Of a DNA stretch of 10,177 nucleotides, positions 1 to 5,975 are shown piece after piece. The position numbers were made by a program, and so were the translations under genes. The stretch spans positions 1 through 10,177 of the forward strand of contig JAEWJO010000160.1 in NCBI GenBank assembly GCA_023386455.1, in the 5' to 3' direction. Source of the stretch: Pseudomonadota bacterium (GTDB lineage Bacteria; Myxococcota_A; Polyangia; Haliangiales; Haliangiaceae). The first letter of the stretch is position 1; every line of letters begins with the position of its first letter. The notes beneath the pieces were generated by a model, which saw only the letters and a program-made list of their open reading frames with translations, made no database searches and had not been told where the DNA came from.

Positions 1-36
1 GATCTCGAGGGCGGCCAGGACGGTGCGACGAAGCAT
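1..36 (-). CDS. Possible 5' end of a divergent gene (partial, 12 codons)
   Basis: Reading leftward, an ATG at 36-34 opens a frame of 12 codons (MLRRTVLAALEI) that reaches the window edge without a stop. A GGGAGA stretch (complement of 49-54) lies 12 nt upstream and could be a ribosome binding site. The basic start followed by hydrophobic residues resembles the beginning of a signal peptide, but 12 residues are too few to identify a family. If real, it is transcribed away from the peptide genes at 199-734 and shares the 37-198 region with them. It could equally be chance, since open frames are common in such GC-rich DNA. Confidence 0.3.
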   Translation of the reverse strand, partial: MLRRTVLAALEI

Positions 37-85
37 GGCGGCGAGTTGTCTCCCGGCGGCCTCGCTTCGTCAACCACAAGGTTCG

Positions 86-107
86 GCACACCGGTGATCC
101 GGTGCGC
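86..107. repeat. Inverted repeat in the region upstream of the peptide genes
   Basis: CACCGG (89-94) and CCGGTG (99-104) form a perfect 6-bp inverted repeat around TGAT, with two further pairs (86-87/106-107) after one mismatch. It lies about 95 nt before the first peptide gene and could be an operator for that gene or for the possible divergent gene. The rest of 37-198 shows no convincing -35/-10 pair. A TTGCCA at 124-129 has no matching -10 at a usual distance. Confidence 0.3.
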
Positions 108-198
108 GATGTCGACGGAATCATTGCCAAGAGTGCATGGCATCACCGCTGCACTTGGGACCGAACGTCACCAACCCCGAACCCAGGAGACACGGACC

Positions 199-465
199 AT
201 GAACACGACCTTCGAATCGATCGACCTCCTCGCTCTTCACGACGTCACCGGCGGCGCCGATCAGCCTGCCGGCCCCGCGGGCCCGAACCGCGAGGGCGGC
301 AGCTTCAACGTCGGCGTCGATGCGCGCGGCGTGAAGGTCGGCGTCCAGGGTGACTACCAGCAGACGCGCACCGACTACGCGACGTGCGTCCGCGAGACGC
401 GCAACGCCGGCGGCGGCGTTTCCGACATCCGTGCGAACTGCGGCCTGCCGGGCGGAGGTCAGTAG
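199..465 (+). CDS. Double-glycine leader peptide, 88 aa, two Cys (peptide 1)
   Basis: This looks like a small exported-peptide precursor of the bacteriocin/RiPP type. The start is ATG 199, preceded by AGGAGA (185-190) with 8 nt spacing; longer in-frame starts upstream lack such a site. The N-terminus fits a short leader for a C39-peptidase ABC transporter: Ile8, Leu13 and Val16 fall at -12, -7 and -4 relative to Gly18-Gly19. Cleavage would leave a core of about 69 residues, rich in Gly and Asn, with Cys63 (in TDYATC) and Cys81 (in NCG), which could form a disulfide. There is no membrane segment. The next gene, 2 nt downstream, encodes a paralog of the same length that shares the leader pattern, the TDYxxC motif and the C-terminal CGxP. 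No transporter or modifying enzyme is in the window. The product family is not recognised: antimicrobial, signal or RiPP substrate are all possible. The leader reading is inferred from pattern. Confidence 0.75.
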   Translation: MNTTFESIDLLALHDVTGGADQPAGPAGPNREGGSFNVGVDARGVKVGVQGDYQQTRTDYATCVRETRNAGGGVSDIRANCGLPGGGQ

Positions 466-467
466 TC

Positions 468-734
468 GTGACGGAGATCGATCTCGATCTCCTCGCGACC
501 GTCACCGGCGCCGGCGACAACACGAACGAGGTCAACGTCGGCCCGTTCGGTGTGCGGTCGTCGCAGACCGACTACCAGGTCTGCGCCTCCGCGGTGCAGG
601 ACGCGACGCGCGCGCAGTATCCGGACACGCGCCCCTGGTACAACCCGTTCGCGACCGACACGAACGCGGCCCGCCGCGGGCAGGCGACGATGGACAACCT
701 GAAGAACGTCTGCGGTACGCCGCCGCGGAACTAG
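468..734 (+). CDS. Double-glycine (GA) leader peptide, 88 aa, two Cys (peptide 2)
   Basis: This is the paralog and operon partner of the preceding peptide. GTG 468 is chosen as the start because GGAGG (454-458) sits 9 nt upstream, inside the Gly-rich end of peptide 1, and because it places a leader just like that of peptide 1: Ile4, Leu9 and Val12 at -12, -7 and -4 before Gly14-Ala15. The core carries Cys39 in TDYQVC and Cys82 in VCGTP, matching the TDYATC and NCGLP of peptide 1. The two differ in where extra sequence lies. Peptide 1 has about 20 more residues between leader and first Cys. Peptide 2 has about 25 more between the two Cys, including an aromatic stretch (RPWYNPF, 55-61). A composite hairpin follows the stop by a few bases, so the pair probably forms its own short transcript. 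The function is unknown. Confidence 0.7.
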   Translation: MTEIDLDLLATVTGAGDNTNEVNVGPFGVRSSQTDYQVCASAVQDATRAQYPDTRPWYNPFATDTNAARRGQATMDNLKNVCGTPPRN

Positions 735-738
735 GAAA

Positions 739-813
739 GCGAGCATACGCACGCGGTTCGAGCTGACGAGGACGGATTCCTCGGATGGTCGGACCGTGTG
801 CGTAATCGCTTTT
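739..813 (+). terminator. Composite stem-loop plus TTTT after the peptide pair
   Basis: Bases 746-760 pair without interruption with 790-804 (15 bp, including two G-U wobbles), and the stem continues with 739-742/806-809 after an internal loop. Inside the 29-nt loop there is a second perfect hairpin, CGAGGA (767-772) with TCCTCG (778-783) around CGGAT. TTTT follows at 810-813. The position 5 nt after the stop codon of peptide 2 fits an intrinsic terminator, though the U-tract is short. Confidence 0.6.
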
Positions 814-836
814 GCAGCGAATGCGAGATTACGCAC
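798..836 (+). repeat. Alternative hairpin sharing an arm with the terminator
   Basis: GTGCGTAATC (798-807) is perfectly complementary to GATTACGCAC (827-836), with a 19-nt loop that contains the TTTT of the upstream terminator. The same 5' arm is also the 3' arm of the terminator stem, so the two structures are mutually exclusive in RNA. The arm at 827-836 ends directly before a TAGAAT box, so it could also act as a DNA operator. Confidence 0.45.
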
Positions 837-842
837 TAGAAT
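837..842 (+). promoter_or_regulatory. Candidate -10 box (TAGAAT)
   Basis: TAGAAT matches the sigma-70 type -10 consensus at five of six positions and lies about 95 nt before the 58-residue gene. No good -35 hexamer is found at 16-18 nt upstream. The nearest candidate, TTGCAG at 812-817, matches only weakly and is 19 nt away. The call rests on the -10 box and on its location directly after a 10-bp inverted-repeat arm. Confidence 0.25.
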
Positions 843-936
843 TGCGCGTCAGTGGAAAGTACCGCGTGAGATTCCGACCAGTTGAAACGCATTGCGCCTG
901 GCACGAGGCGTGCTGAACTGCCTCACCGAGCGCCCT

Positions 937-1113
937 ATGAACGACCGTGAAGCCAAAGCCCGTGCGGTGAAGATCCTCGCCAAATCGATCTACCGCGACC
1001 TCGAGGCGCAGGGGTTTGACGAGAAACAGATCGTCTCTCTTGCGACCGAGCTCATCTCCGAAGTCACGAACAAGATCTCTCGCGATCACGTCAAGCATCA
1101 GTCGATCGCATAG
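937..1113 (+). CDS. Small helical protein of unknown function, 58 aa
   Basis: The frame encodes a charged, soluble 58-residue protein with no Cys, signal peptide or membrane segment. The pattern suggests two amphipathic helices, roughly residues 3-24 (ending in KSIYRDLEAQG) and 27-50 (DEKQIVSLATELISEVTNKI). ATG 937 is preferred over an in-frame TTG at 892, because the extra 15 residues are compositionally different and contain Cys. The ribosome binding site is weak (CGAG at 927-930). It lies 135 nt before gap on the same strand, with a strong palindrome between them, so co-transcription is uncertain. I do not recognise the family. The regular helical composition and the open frame with a good codon bias make a real gene likely. 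Confidence 0.6.
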   Translation: MNDREAKARAVKILAKSIYRDLEAQGFDEKQIVSLATELISEVTNKISRDHVKHQSIA

Positions 1114-1123
1114 CGAACGCGTC

Positions 1124-1145
1124 GAGCGAGCGCGCGCGCTCGCTC
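1124..1145. repeat. 22-bp perfect palindrome after the 58-aa gene
   Basis: GAGCGAGCGCG (1124-1134) is followed immediately by its exact reverse complement CGCGCTCGCTC (1135-1145). It starts 10 nt after the stop codon, as a terminator hairpin would, but no T-tract follows. In RNA it would need to open a few central pairs to form a loop. Confidence 0.5.
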
Positions 1146-1151
1146 CGCTCT

Positions 1152-1168
1152 CGTTGCGATTGGCAACG
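1152..1168. repeat. Short hairpin between the 58-aa gene and gap
   Basis: CGTTGC (1152-1157) and GCAACG (1163-1168) form a perfect 6-bp stem around GATTG. It follows the 22-bp palindrome by 6 nt and precedes gap by about 80 nt. It may be part of a bipartite terminator or of the gap leader. No clear promoter for gap is visible here: TTGGCA at 1160-1165 has only TGTACT at 1185-1190 as a possible -10, with a 19-nt spacer. Confidence 0.35.
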
Positions 1169-1248
1169 CGCGTACGGCGTTCGCTGTACTGGTCGCTCGT
1201 GCCGTCTGTCCCTGGCAGAACCCCTTGCCATGATCTAGGGTGCGCGCC

Positions 1249-2256
1249 ATGGCAAAGGTTCGCGTCGGCATCAATGGATTCGGCCGCATCGGCCGCGGGT
1301 TTGTTCGTTGCCTCGCCGGGGCAAAGGACGCATTCGATCTCGTTCTCATCAACGACCTGACCGACGTCGGCACGCTCGGTCACCTGCTCAAGTACGACTC
1401 GGTCCACGGTCGTTACCCGGGCACGGTCGAGGCGAAGGACGGGACGCTCGTCATCAACGGCGACTCCGTGAAGATCACCGCCGAGAAGGATCCGACCGCG
1501 ATCAAGTGGAAGGAGCTCGGTGTCGACATCGTGATCGAGTCGACCGGCAAGTTCGTCGACAAGGCGGGCGCGAGCAAGCACCTGACCGGCGGCGCCAAGA
1601 AGGTGATCATCTCCGCGCCGGCGAAGGATCCCGACGTCACGCTCTGCATGGGCATCAACCTCGAGATGTACAAGCCGGGCGAGCACAACATCATCTCGAA
1701 CGCCTCGTGCACCACGAACTGCCTCGCGCCCGTCGCGAAGGTCCTCCACGAGCAGTTCGGCATCGTGTCGGGCATCATGACGACGATCCACTCGTACACG
1801 AACGACCAGCAGATCCTCGACCTGCCGCACAAGGACCTGCGCCGTGCCCGCGCGGCCGCGCTGTCGATGATCCCGACGACGACCGGCGCCGCGAAGGCGC
1901 TGAAGGAAGTCCTCCCGGCGATGGCGGGCAAGCTCGACGGCATGGCGATCCGCGTCCCCACGCCGAACGTCTCGCTCGTCGACCTGACGGCGCGCCTCGA
2001 GAAGCCGGCGACCGCGAAGGAAGTCAACGAGGCGTTCCGCAAGGCGGCCGCGGGTCCGCTGAAGGGCATCCTCGCCGTCACCGACGAGCCGCTCGTCTCC
2101 CACGACTACAACGGCGACCGCCACAGCTCGACCATCGACGCGCCGCTGACGACCGCGGTCGGCGACCAGGTCAAGGTGATGAGCTGGTACGACAACGAGA
2201 TGGGTTACAGCCAGCGTCTGTTCGACCTCGCGCGCTACGTCGGGGAGCGCCTGTAG
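1249..2256 (+). CDS. gap: Glyceraldehyde-3-phosphate dehydrogenase (NAD-type)
   Basis: This 335-residue enzyme oxidises glyceraldehyde 3-phosphate to 1,3-bisphosphoglycerate in cytosolic glycolysis, and the length is normal for the family. The Rossmann motif GINGFGRIGR is at residues 7-16, Asp36 in INDLTD fits preference for NAD over NADP, and SNASCTTNC carries the catalytic Cys154. His181 in TTIHSYTNDQ is the partner base, and WYDNEMGYSQR near the C-terminus is the typical end motif. ATG 1249 is preferred over the GTG three codons earlier, because TAGGG (1236-1240) is then spaced 8 nt away and MAKVRVGINGFG is the usual family start. pgk begins 2 nt after its stop, so the two form an operon catalysing successive steps. 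Nothing is unusual in the active site. Confidence 0.97.
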   Translation: MAKVRVGINGFGRIGRGFVRCLAGAKDAFDLVLINDLTDVGTLGHLLKYDSVHGRYPGTVEAKDGTLVINGDSVKITAEKDPTAIKWKELGVDIVIESTGKFVDKAGASKHLTGGAKKVIISAPAKDPDVTLCMGINLEMYKPGEHNIISNASCTTNCLAPVAKVLHEQFGIVSGIMTTIHSYTNDQQILDLPHKDLRRARAAALSMIPTTTGAAKALKEVLPAMAGKLDGMAIRVPTPNVSLVDLTARLEKPATAKEVNEAFRKAAAGPLKGILAVTDEPLVSHDYNGDRHSSTIDAPLTTAVGDQVKVMSWYDNEMGYSQRLFDLARYVGERL

Positions 2257-2258
2257 TC

Positions 2259-3458
2259 ATGGCGTTGCCGGGCGGGATCAAGTCTGTCGAGGAGCTGCCC
2301 GTCGAGGGCAAGCGCGTGTTCGTGCGGGTCGACTACAACGTCCCGCTCGACAAGGCGACGAAGAAGATCACCGACGACGCGCGCATCCGCGCGACGCTGC
2401 CGACGCTGCGCAACCTGATCGATCGCGGCGCCCGCATCGTGCTCGGGAGCCACCTCGGACGTCCCGACGGCCAGGTCAAGCCGGAGTTCTCGCTCGAGCC
2501 CGTCGCCGCGCGACTCGCCGAGTTGCTCGAGACCGAGGTCGCGCTCGCCGACGAGCCCGTCGGCGACGGCGCGCGCAAGGTCGTCAGCGACCTGCGCGAT
2601 GGCCAGATCGCGATGCTCGAGAACCTTCGCTTCAACCCGGGCGAGGAAGCAAACGACGAGACGTTCGCGCGCACGCTCGCGTCGTACTGCGACGTGTACG
2701 GCAACGACGCGTTCGGCACGGCGCACCGCGCGCACGCATCGACCGCGGGCATGGTGAAGTTCGTCGCCGAGAAGGGCGCCGGCTTCGTCATGGCGAAGGA
2801 GATCGACTTCCTGTCGCGCCTGCTCGGCGACGTCGATCGTCCCTACGTCGCCGTGCTCGGCGGCGCGAAGGTGTCCGACAAGATCGAGGTGCTCGACGCG
2901 CTGCTGTCGCGCGTCAACTCGATCGTGATCGGCGGCGCGATGGCGAACACGTTCCTCGAGGCGCAGGGCAAGAACGTCGGCAAGAGCAAGGTCGAGAAGG
3001 ACAAGCTGCCGGTCGCGCGGAACTTCCTGCGCAAGGCGAGCGAGGCCAAGATCGCCGTGCACCTGCCGACCGACGTCCTCGTCGGCACGGGTCTCGACGA
3101 TACGAACCCGGTCGCGGTCCGCGTCGACCAGATCGGCGCCGAGCAGATGGCGCTCGACATCGGTCCGGGCACGATCGAGCTGTTCCGCCGGATCCTCACC
3201 GAGGCGCGGACCGTGTTCTGGAACGGTCCGATGGGCGTGTTCGAGAAGCCGCAGTGGGCCCAGGGGACGATCGCGGTCGCGAAGGCGCTCGCGGACAACC
3301 GGCTTGCGCTGACCGTGGTCGGTGGCGGCGACTCCGCCGCCGCGATCGCCCAGGCCGGGCTGGCCGACCGGGTGTCGCACGTGTCGACCGGCGGCGGCGC
3401 GTCGCTCGAGTTCGTCCAAGGGCTCGACCTCCCGGGGATCGCCGCGCTCCGACCGTGA
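2259..3458 (+). CDS. pgk: Phosphoglycerate kinase
   Basis: This 399-residue cytosolic kinase transfers phosphate from 1,3-bisphosphoglycerate to ADP, the reaction after Gap. The N-terminal substrate site shows RVDYNVP (residues 23-29; the family often has Phe where Tyr26 stands) and GSHLGRP (63-69). LENLRF and DAFGTAHRAHAST follow. The nucleotide-binding half shows LGGAKVSDKI, GGAMANTFL, NGPMGVFE, GGGDSAAA and STGGGASLEF, so the protein is complete. ATG 2259 is supported by GGGGAG (2242-2247), located in the last codons of gap, 11 nt upstream. The same frame stays open far upstream across gap, but that stretch has no family similarity and is not part of the protein. No triosephosphate isomerase gene follows; the next gene belongs to a chemosensory operon. 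Confidence 0.97.
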   Translation: MALPGGIKSVEELPVEGKRVFVRVDYNVPLDKATKKITDDARIRATLPTLRNLIDRGARIVLGSHLGRPDGQVKPEFSLEPVAARLAELLETEVALADEPVGDGARKVVSDLRDGQIAMLENLRFNPGEEANDETFARTLASYCDVYGNDAFGTAHRAHASTAGMVKFVAEKGAGFVMAKEIDFLSRLLGDVDRPYVAVLGGAKVSDKIEVLDALLSRVNSIVIGGAMANTFLEAQGKNVGKSKVEKDKLPVARNFLRKASEAKIAVHLPTDVLVGTGLDDTNPVAVRVDQIGAEQMALDIGPGTIELFRRILTEARTVFWNGPMGVFEKPQWAQGTIAVAKALADNRLALTVVGGGDSAAAIAQAGLADRVSHVSTGGGASLEFVQGLDLPGIAALRP

Positions 3459-3464
3459 CCAGGC

Positions 3465-3486
3465 GCGCGCACTGTAGCGTGCGCGC
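3465..3486 (+). terminator. GC-rich hairpin after pgk, no U-tract
   Basis: GCGCGCAC (3465-3472) and GTGCGCGC (3479-3486) form a perfect 8-bp stem with loop TGTAGC, starting 7 nt after the pgk stop. The location fits transcript termination or 3'-end protection of gap-pgk mRNA. The absence of a T-run makes an intrinsic terminator uncertain. CGTGCGCGCT recurs at 3478-3487 and 3536-3545. Confidence 0.45.
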
Positions 3487-3509
3487 TCGCCCACCGCGCG
3501 AATCCGACA

Positions 3510-3532
3510 CGGCGAGGTGAGCTAACTCGCCG
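3510..3532. repeat. Second inverted repeat between pgk and the che operon
   Basis: CGGCGAG (3510-3516) and CTCGCCG (3526-3532) form a perfect 7-bp stem with a 9-nt loop. It could be a second part of the terminator or a binding site in the promoter region of the downstream operon. Confidence 0.35.
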
Positions 3533-3554
3533 CAACGTGCGCGCTACGCGGATC

Positions 3555-3584
3555 TAACGCTGGCCACGATCGTGCTTAACGCTG
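3555..3584 (+). promoter_or_regulatory. TAACGCTG direct repeat, 22-bp period, just before cheY
   Basis: TAACGCTG occurs at 3555-3562 and again at 3577-3584, exactly 22 bp apart (about two helical turns). The second copy ends 4 nt before the GTG start of the response regulator. No Shine-Dalgarno sequence is present there, so a transcript beginning close to the start codon is possible. The repeat may be a binding site for a regulator of the chemosensory operon. This is an inference from spacing and position only. Confidence 0.35.
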
Positions 3585-3588
3585 CGGC

Positions 3589-3972
3589 GTGACTCGACGG
3601 CTCCTGATCGTAGACGACAGCAAAGTCATGAGGGACATGGTCGCAGCGTGTCTGCGCCCCCTCGATGAAGTGTCCTTCGAGTTCGCGGCCAGCGGTCTCG
3701 AAGCGATCGAGCGGCTCGCGCTCGCGAGCTACGAGCTCGTGGTCCTCGACCTCAACATGCCCGACGTCGGTGGGCTCGAGGTCATCGAGTTCATCCGGTC
3801 CCAGGACAAGCTACGGACACTCCCGATCCTCGTCGTGACGACGCGGGGCGACGACACCAGCAAGACGAGGGTGATCGAGGCGGGCGCATCCGGCTTTCTG
3901 CCCAAACCCTTCGCACCCGAGCAGATCCTGACCGAGGTCAGGAGCCTCCTTGGGACAGTGCCGGCGACGTGA
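3589..3972 (+). CDS. cheY: CheY-like single-domain response regulator
   Basis: This 127-residue receiver domain has no output domain, so it should act by protein-protein contact after phosphorylation by the neighbouring CheA. The expected residues are present: acidic pocket Asp9-Asp10 in LLIVDDSKVMR, phospho-acceptor Asp54 in VVLDLNMPD, Thr84 in VVTTRG, and Lys106 in FLPKPF. The spacings Asp54-Thr84 and Asp54-Lys106 (30 and 52) equal those of classical CheY. GTG 3589 places the first beta strand five residues in, as usual, but no ribosome binding site is seen upstream. The gene opens a five-gene operon, and its TGA overlaps the GTG of cheA by 4 nt. Whether it controls motility, gene expression or something else cannot be told from the sequence. 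Confidence 0.92.
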   Translation: MTRRLLIVDDSKVMRDMVAACLRPLDEVSFEFAASGLEAIERLALASYELVVLDLNMPDVGGLEVIEFIRSQDKLRTLPILVVTTRGDDTSKTRVIEAGASGFLPKPFAPEQILTEVRSLLGTVPAT

Positions 3973-5975
3973 CCGACACCGTCAACCTCGAAGAGTTCGT
4001 CGGTGGCTTCATCGCCGAATCCGAGCAGCTCGTCGCATCCGCGACCGCCGGTCTGCTCGAGATCGAGCGAGCGAACGCCAAGGACGAGCTGCGGCCCAAG
4101 ACGGTCCGCGACGTGTTCCGCGCGCTGCACACCCTGAAGGGCCTCGCCGGCATGATGGGCGTGCAGTCGATCGTCGAGATCGCGCACGCGTTCGAGAACG
4201 TCGTCCGCAAGGCCGACCAGGGCGGCGGCCGCCTGACGACGCGGGCCGTCGAGCTCGGCCTCGTCGCGATCCGCGGCGTCGCCGACCGCGTCCGCGCGGT
4301 CGCTGCGAGGACGACCGTGCCGGCCGCCCCCGAGTCGCTCCTCGACGAGCTGGCGCGCGTCGATGCCCCCGACCGCAGCGGCCCTGCGAACATCTCGCTC
4401 GCGGGCGCATGGGACGAGAAGCTCGGTGCCGGTGAGCGCCAGCAGGTGTCGTCCGCGATCGCCGCCGGCCGGCCCATCTACTCGCTGACGTTCACGCCGA
4501 GCGAGGCGCGCTCCGCGCAGGGCGTGTCGATCGCGACGGTGCGCGCCGCGCTGATGAAGGTCGGAGAGCTGGTGAAGGTCGTGCCCCGTGCGCTGCCGGC
4601 CTCCGCTGCCTCACCGGCCGGCCTGGCGTTCGAGATGCTGCTCGTCAGCGATGCCGAGGTCGAGGCGCTCGCCGCTGCCGCCCACTGCCCCGTCGGTGAG
4701 ATCGTCGCGGTCGCGGTCGCCGAGGCGGCCCCCGTGGCTCCGCCCATGCTGTTGCCGATCGACGAGGTCGCGCCGATGTCGACGGTCGGCCGGTCGTTCG
4801 TGCGCGTCGAGCTCGCGCGTCTCGACGAGCTGCAGGACCAGCTGTCGGCGCTGGTCGTGTCCCGGTTCAGGCTCGAGCGCCAGCTCGCGACGCTCGCCGC
4901 CGCCGGCACCGACGTCCGCGCGTTGCGCGAGATCGCCGATGCCCAGGCGCGCCAGCTGCGCGATCTGCGGCGCGGCATCCTTCGCGCACGCATGGTCCGG
5001 GTCGCCGAGGTGCTCGAGCCGCTGTGGCTGCTCGTGCGGTCCCTGATCCAGCCCGGCGTCAAGGAGGCGCGGCTCGAGCTCGACCTCCAGGACAGCGAGC
5101 TCGACAAGGCGGTCGCCGATCGCCTGCTGCCGGCGATCGTCCACCTCGTGCGCAATGCCGTCGACCACGCGATCGAGCCGATCGCGGAACGCGAGCGGGC
5201 GGGCAAGCCTCCCGTCGGGCGCGTCCGGATCGCGTGTCGCGAGCGCGCAGGCAACCAGCTCGAGATCGAGATCAGCGACGACGGCCGCGGGATCGACCGC
5301 GAGGCTGTCGCGCGCCGCGCCGGCCCGCCCCTCGCCGCCGACGTCATGCTGCTCGACGTCATCGCGACGCCCGGCTTCTCGACGCGAGACACCGCGACCC
5401 AGACGAGCGGCCGCGGCTTCGGCATGGACATCGTCCGCCGCGTCGCGGTCCACGAGCTCGGCGGCGAGCTTCGTCTCGCGACCGAGATCTCGGTCGGGAC
5501 GACGTTCACGCTGCAGGTCCCGCTGACGATCGCGATCGTCGACGTCTTCTCGTTCGAGTGCGCGCGCCAGACGTTCGTCGTGCCGGTCGCCGCGATCGAG
5601 GAGATCTTCGAGCTCTCCGACCAGGTCCGGATCACCGGACCTCGCGCCAGCGTGGACCAGCTGCCGATCACGATGTGCGAGCGCCGAGGCCGGCCCCTGC
5701 CGATCATCCCGCTCGGGATGCTGCTCGAGATCGATCAGGCTGCCGAGTGCGCGAACAAGGCGCTCGTGATCCGCCGCAACGGCGAGCCGCTCGCGTTCGC
5801 GGTCGATCGCATGCTCGGCCGGCACGAGGTCGTCGTTCGGCCGATCGAGGACGTGCTCGCACGCGTCCCCGGCATCGCGGGCGCGACCGACCTCGGTAAC
5901 GGTCGCCCCACCCTGCTTCTGGATCTGGTCGAGCTCGGCACCGGCGTCGCTGCCTGGCGCAGGGAGGCATCATGA
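3969..5975 (+). CDS. cheA: Chemotaxis histidine kinase CheA
   Basis: This 668-residue cytoplasmic kinase autophosphorylates in response to the receptor and passes phosphate to CheY. Domain order: HPt at about 1-115 with phospho-accepting His54 in LHTLKG; a linker; a region at about 150-245 (starting near IYSLTFTPSEARS) that may be the CheY-binding P2 domain; a dimerisation helix pair at about 265-335; an ATPase domain at about 340-515; and a CheW-like domain at about 515-660. ATPase motifs are intact: N-box HLVRNAVDHAIE with Asn396, G1 DDGRGID (437-443), F-box PGFST, and G2 GRGFGMDIV. The usual MVPI near the end of the dimerisation region reads MVRV here, and the Gly of the common DHGIE is Ala. 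Start GTG 3969 overlaps the cheY stop, and the TGA overlaps the cheW ATG, both by 4 nt, which indicates coupled translation. Confidence 0.95.
   Translation: MTDTVNLEEFVGGFIAESEQLVASATAGLLEIERANAKDELRPKTVRDVFRALHTLKGLAGMMGVQSIVEIAHAFENVVRKADQGGGRLTTRAVELGLVAIRGVADRVRAVAARTTVPAAPESLLDELARVDAPDRSGPANISLAGAWDEKLGAGERQQVSSAIAAGRPIYSLTFTPSEARSAQGVSIATVRAALMKVGELVKVVPRALPASAASPAGLAFEMLLVSDAEVEALAAAAHCPVGEIVAVAVAEAAPVAPPMLLPIDEVAPMSTVGRSFVRVELARLDELQDQLSALVVSRFRLERQLATLAAAGTDVRALREIADAQARQLRDLRRGILRARMVRVAEVLEPLWLLVRSLIQPGVKEARLELDLQDSELDKAVADRLLPAIVHLVRNAVDHAIEPIAERERAGKPPVGRVRIACRERAGNQLEIEISDDGRGIDREAVARRAGPPLAADVMLLDVIATPGFSTRDTATQTSGRGFGMDIVRRVAVHELGGELRLATEISVGTTFTLQVPLTIAIVDVFSFECARQTFVVPVAAIEEIFELSDQVRITGPRASVDQLPITMCERRGRPLPIIPLGMLLEIDQAAECANKALVIRRNGEPLAFAVDRMLGRHEVVVRPIEDVLARVPGIAGATDLGNGRPTLLLDLVELGTGVAAWRREAS

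Noticed and set aside
199..734. Classical two-peptide (class IIb) bacteriocin
   Set aside because: The gene pairing and leaders fit, but the cores are hydrophilic, lack clear GxxxG membrane helices and have Cys pairs, and no immunity gene is visible. The function is left open.
1213..1230. TGGCA...TTGC before gap, resembling a sigma-54 promoter
   Set aside because: The GG and GC elements are 11 nt apart where 10 is required, and transcription would start almost at the ribosome binding site. The match is better explained as a chance TGGCA/TGCCA inverted repeat.
829..2124. 431-codon open frame on the - strand across the 58-aa gene and gap
   Set aside because: It is antisense to gap, its translation is Arg/Asp/Val-rich without motifs, and it has no ribosome binding site or conserved domain.
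1308..2258. Long in-frame extension upstream of pgk that would give a 716-residue protein
   Set aside because: The extension is an Arg/Asp-rich out-of-frame reading of gap; the kinase family begins at ATG 2259 with a suitable ribosome binding site.
3459..3588. CRISPR, tRNA or small RNA in the pgk-cheY gap
   Set aside because: Only short hairpins and an 8-bp repeat pair are present; there are no regular spacers, cloverleaf or CCA end.
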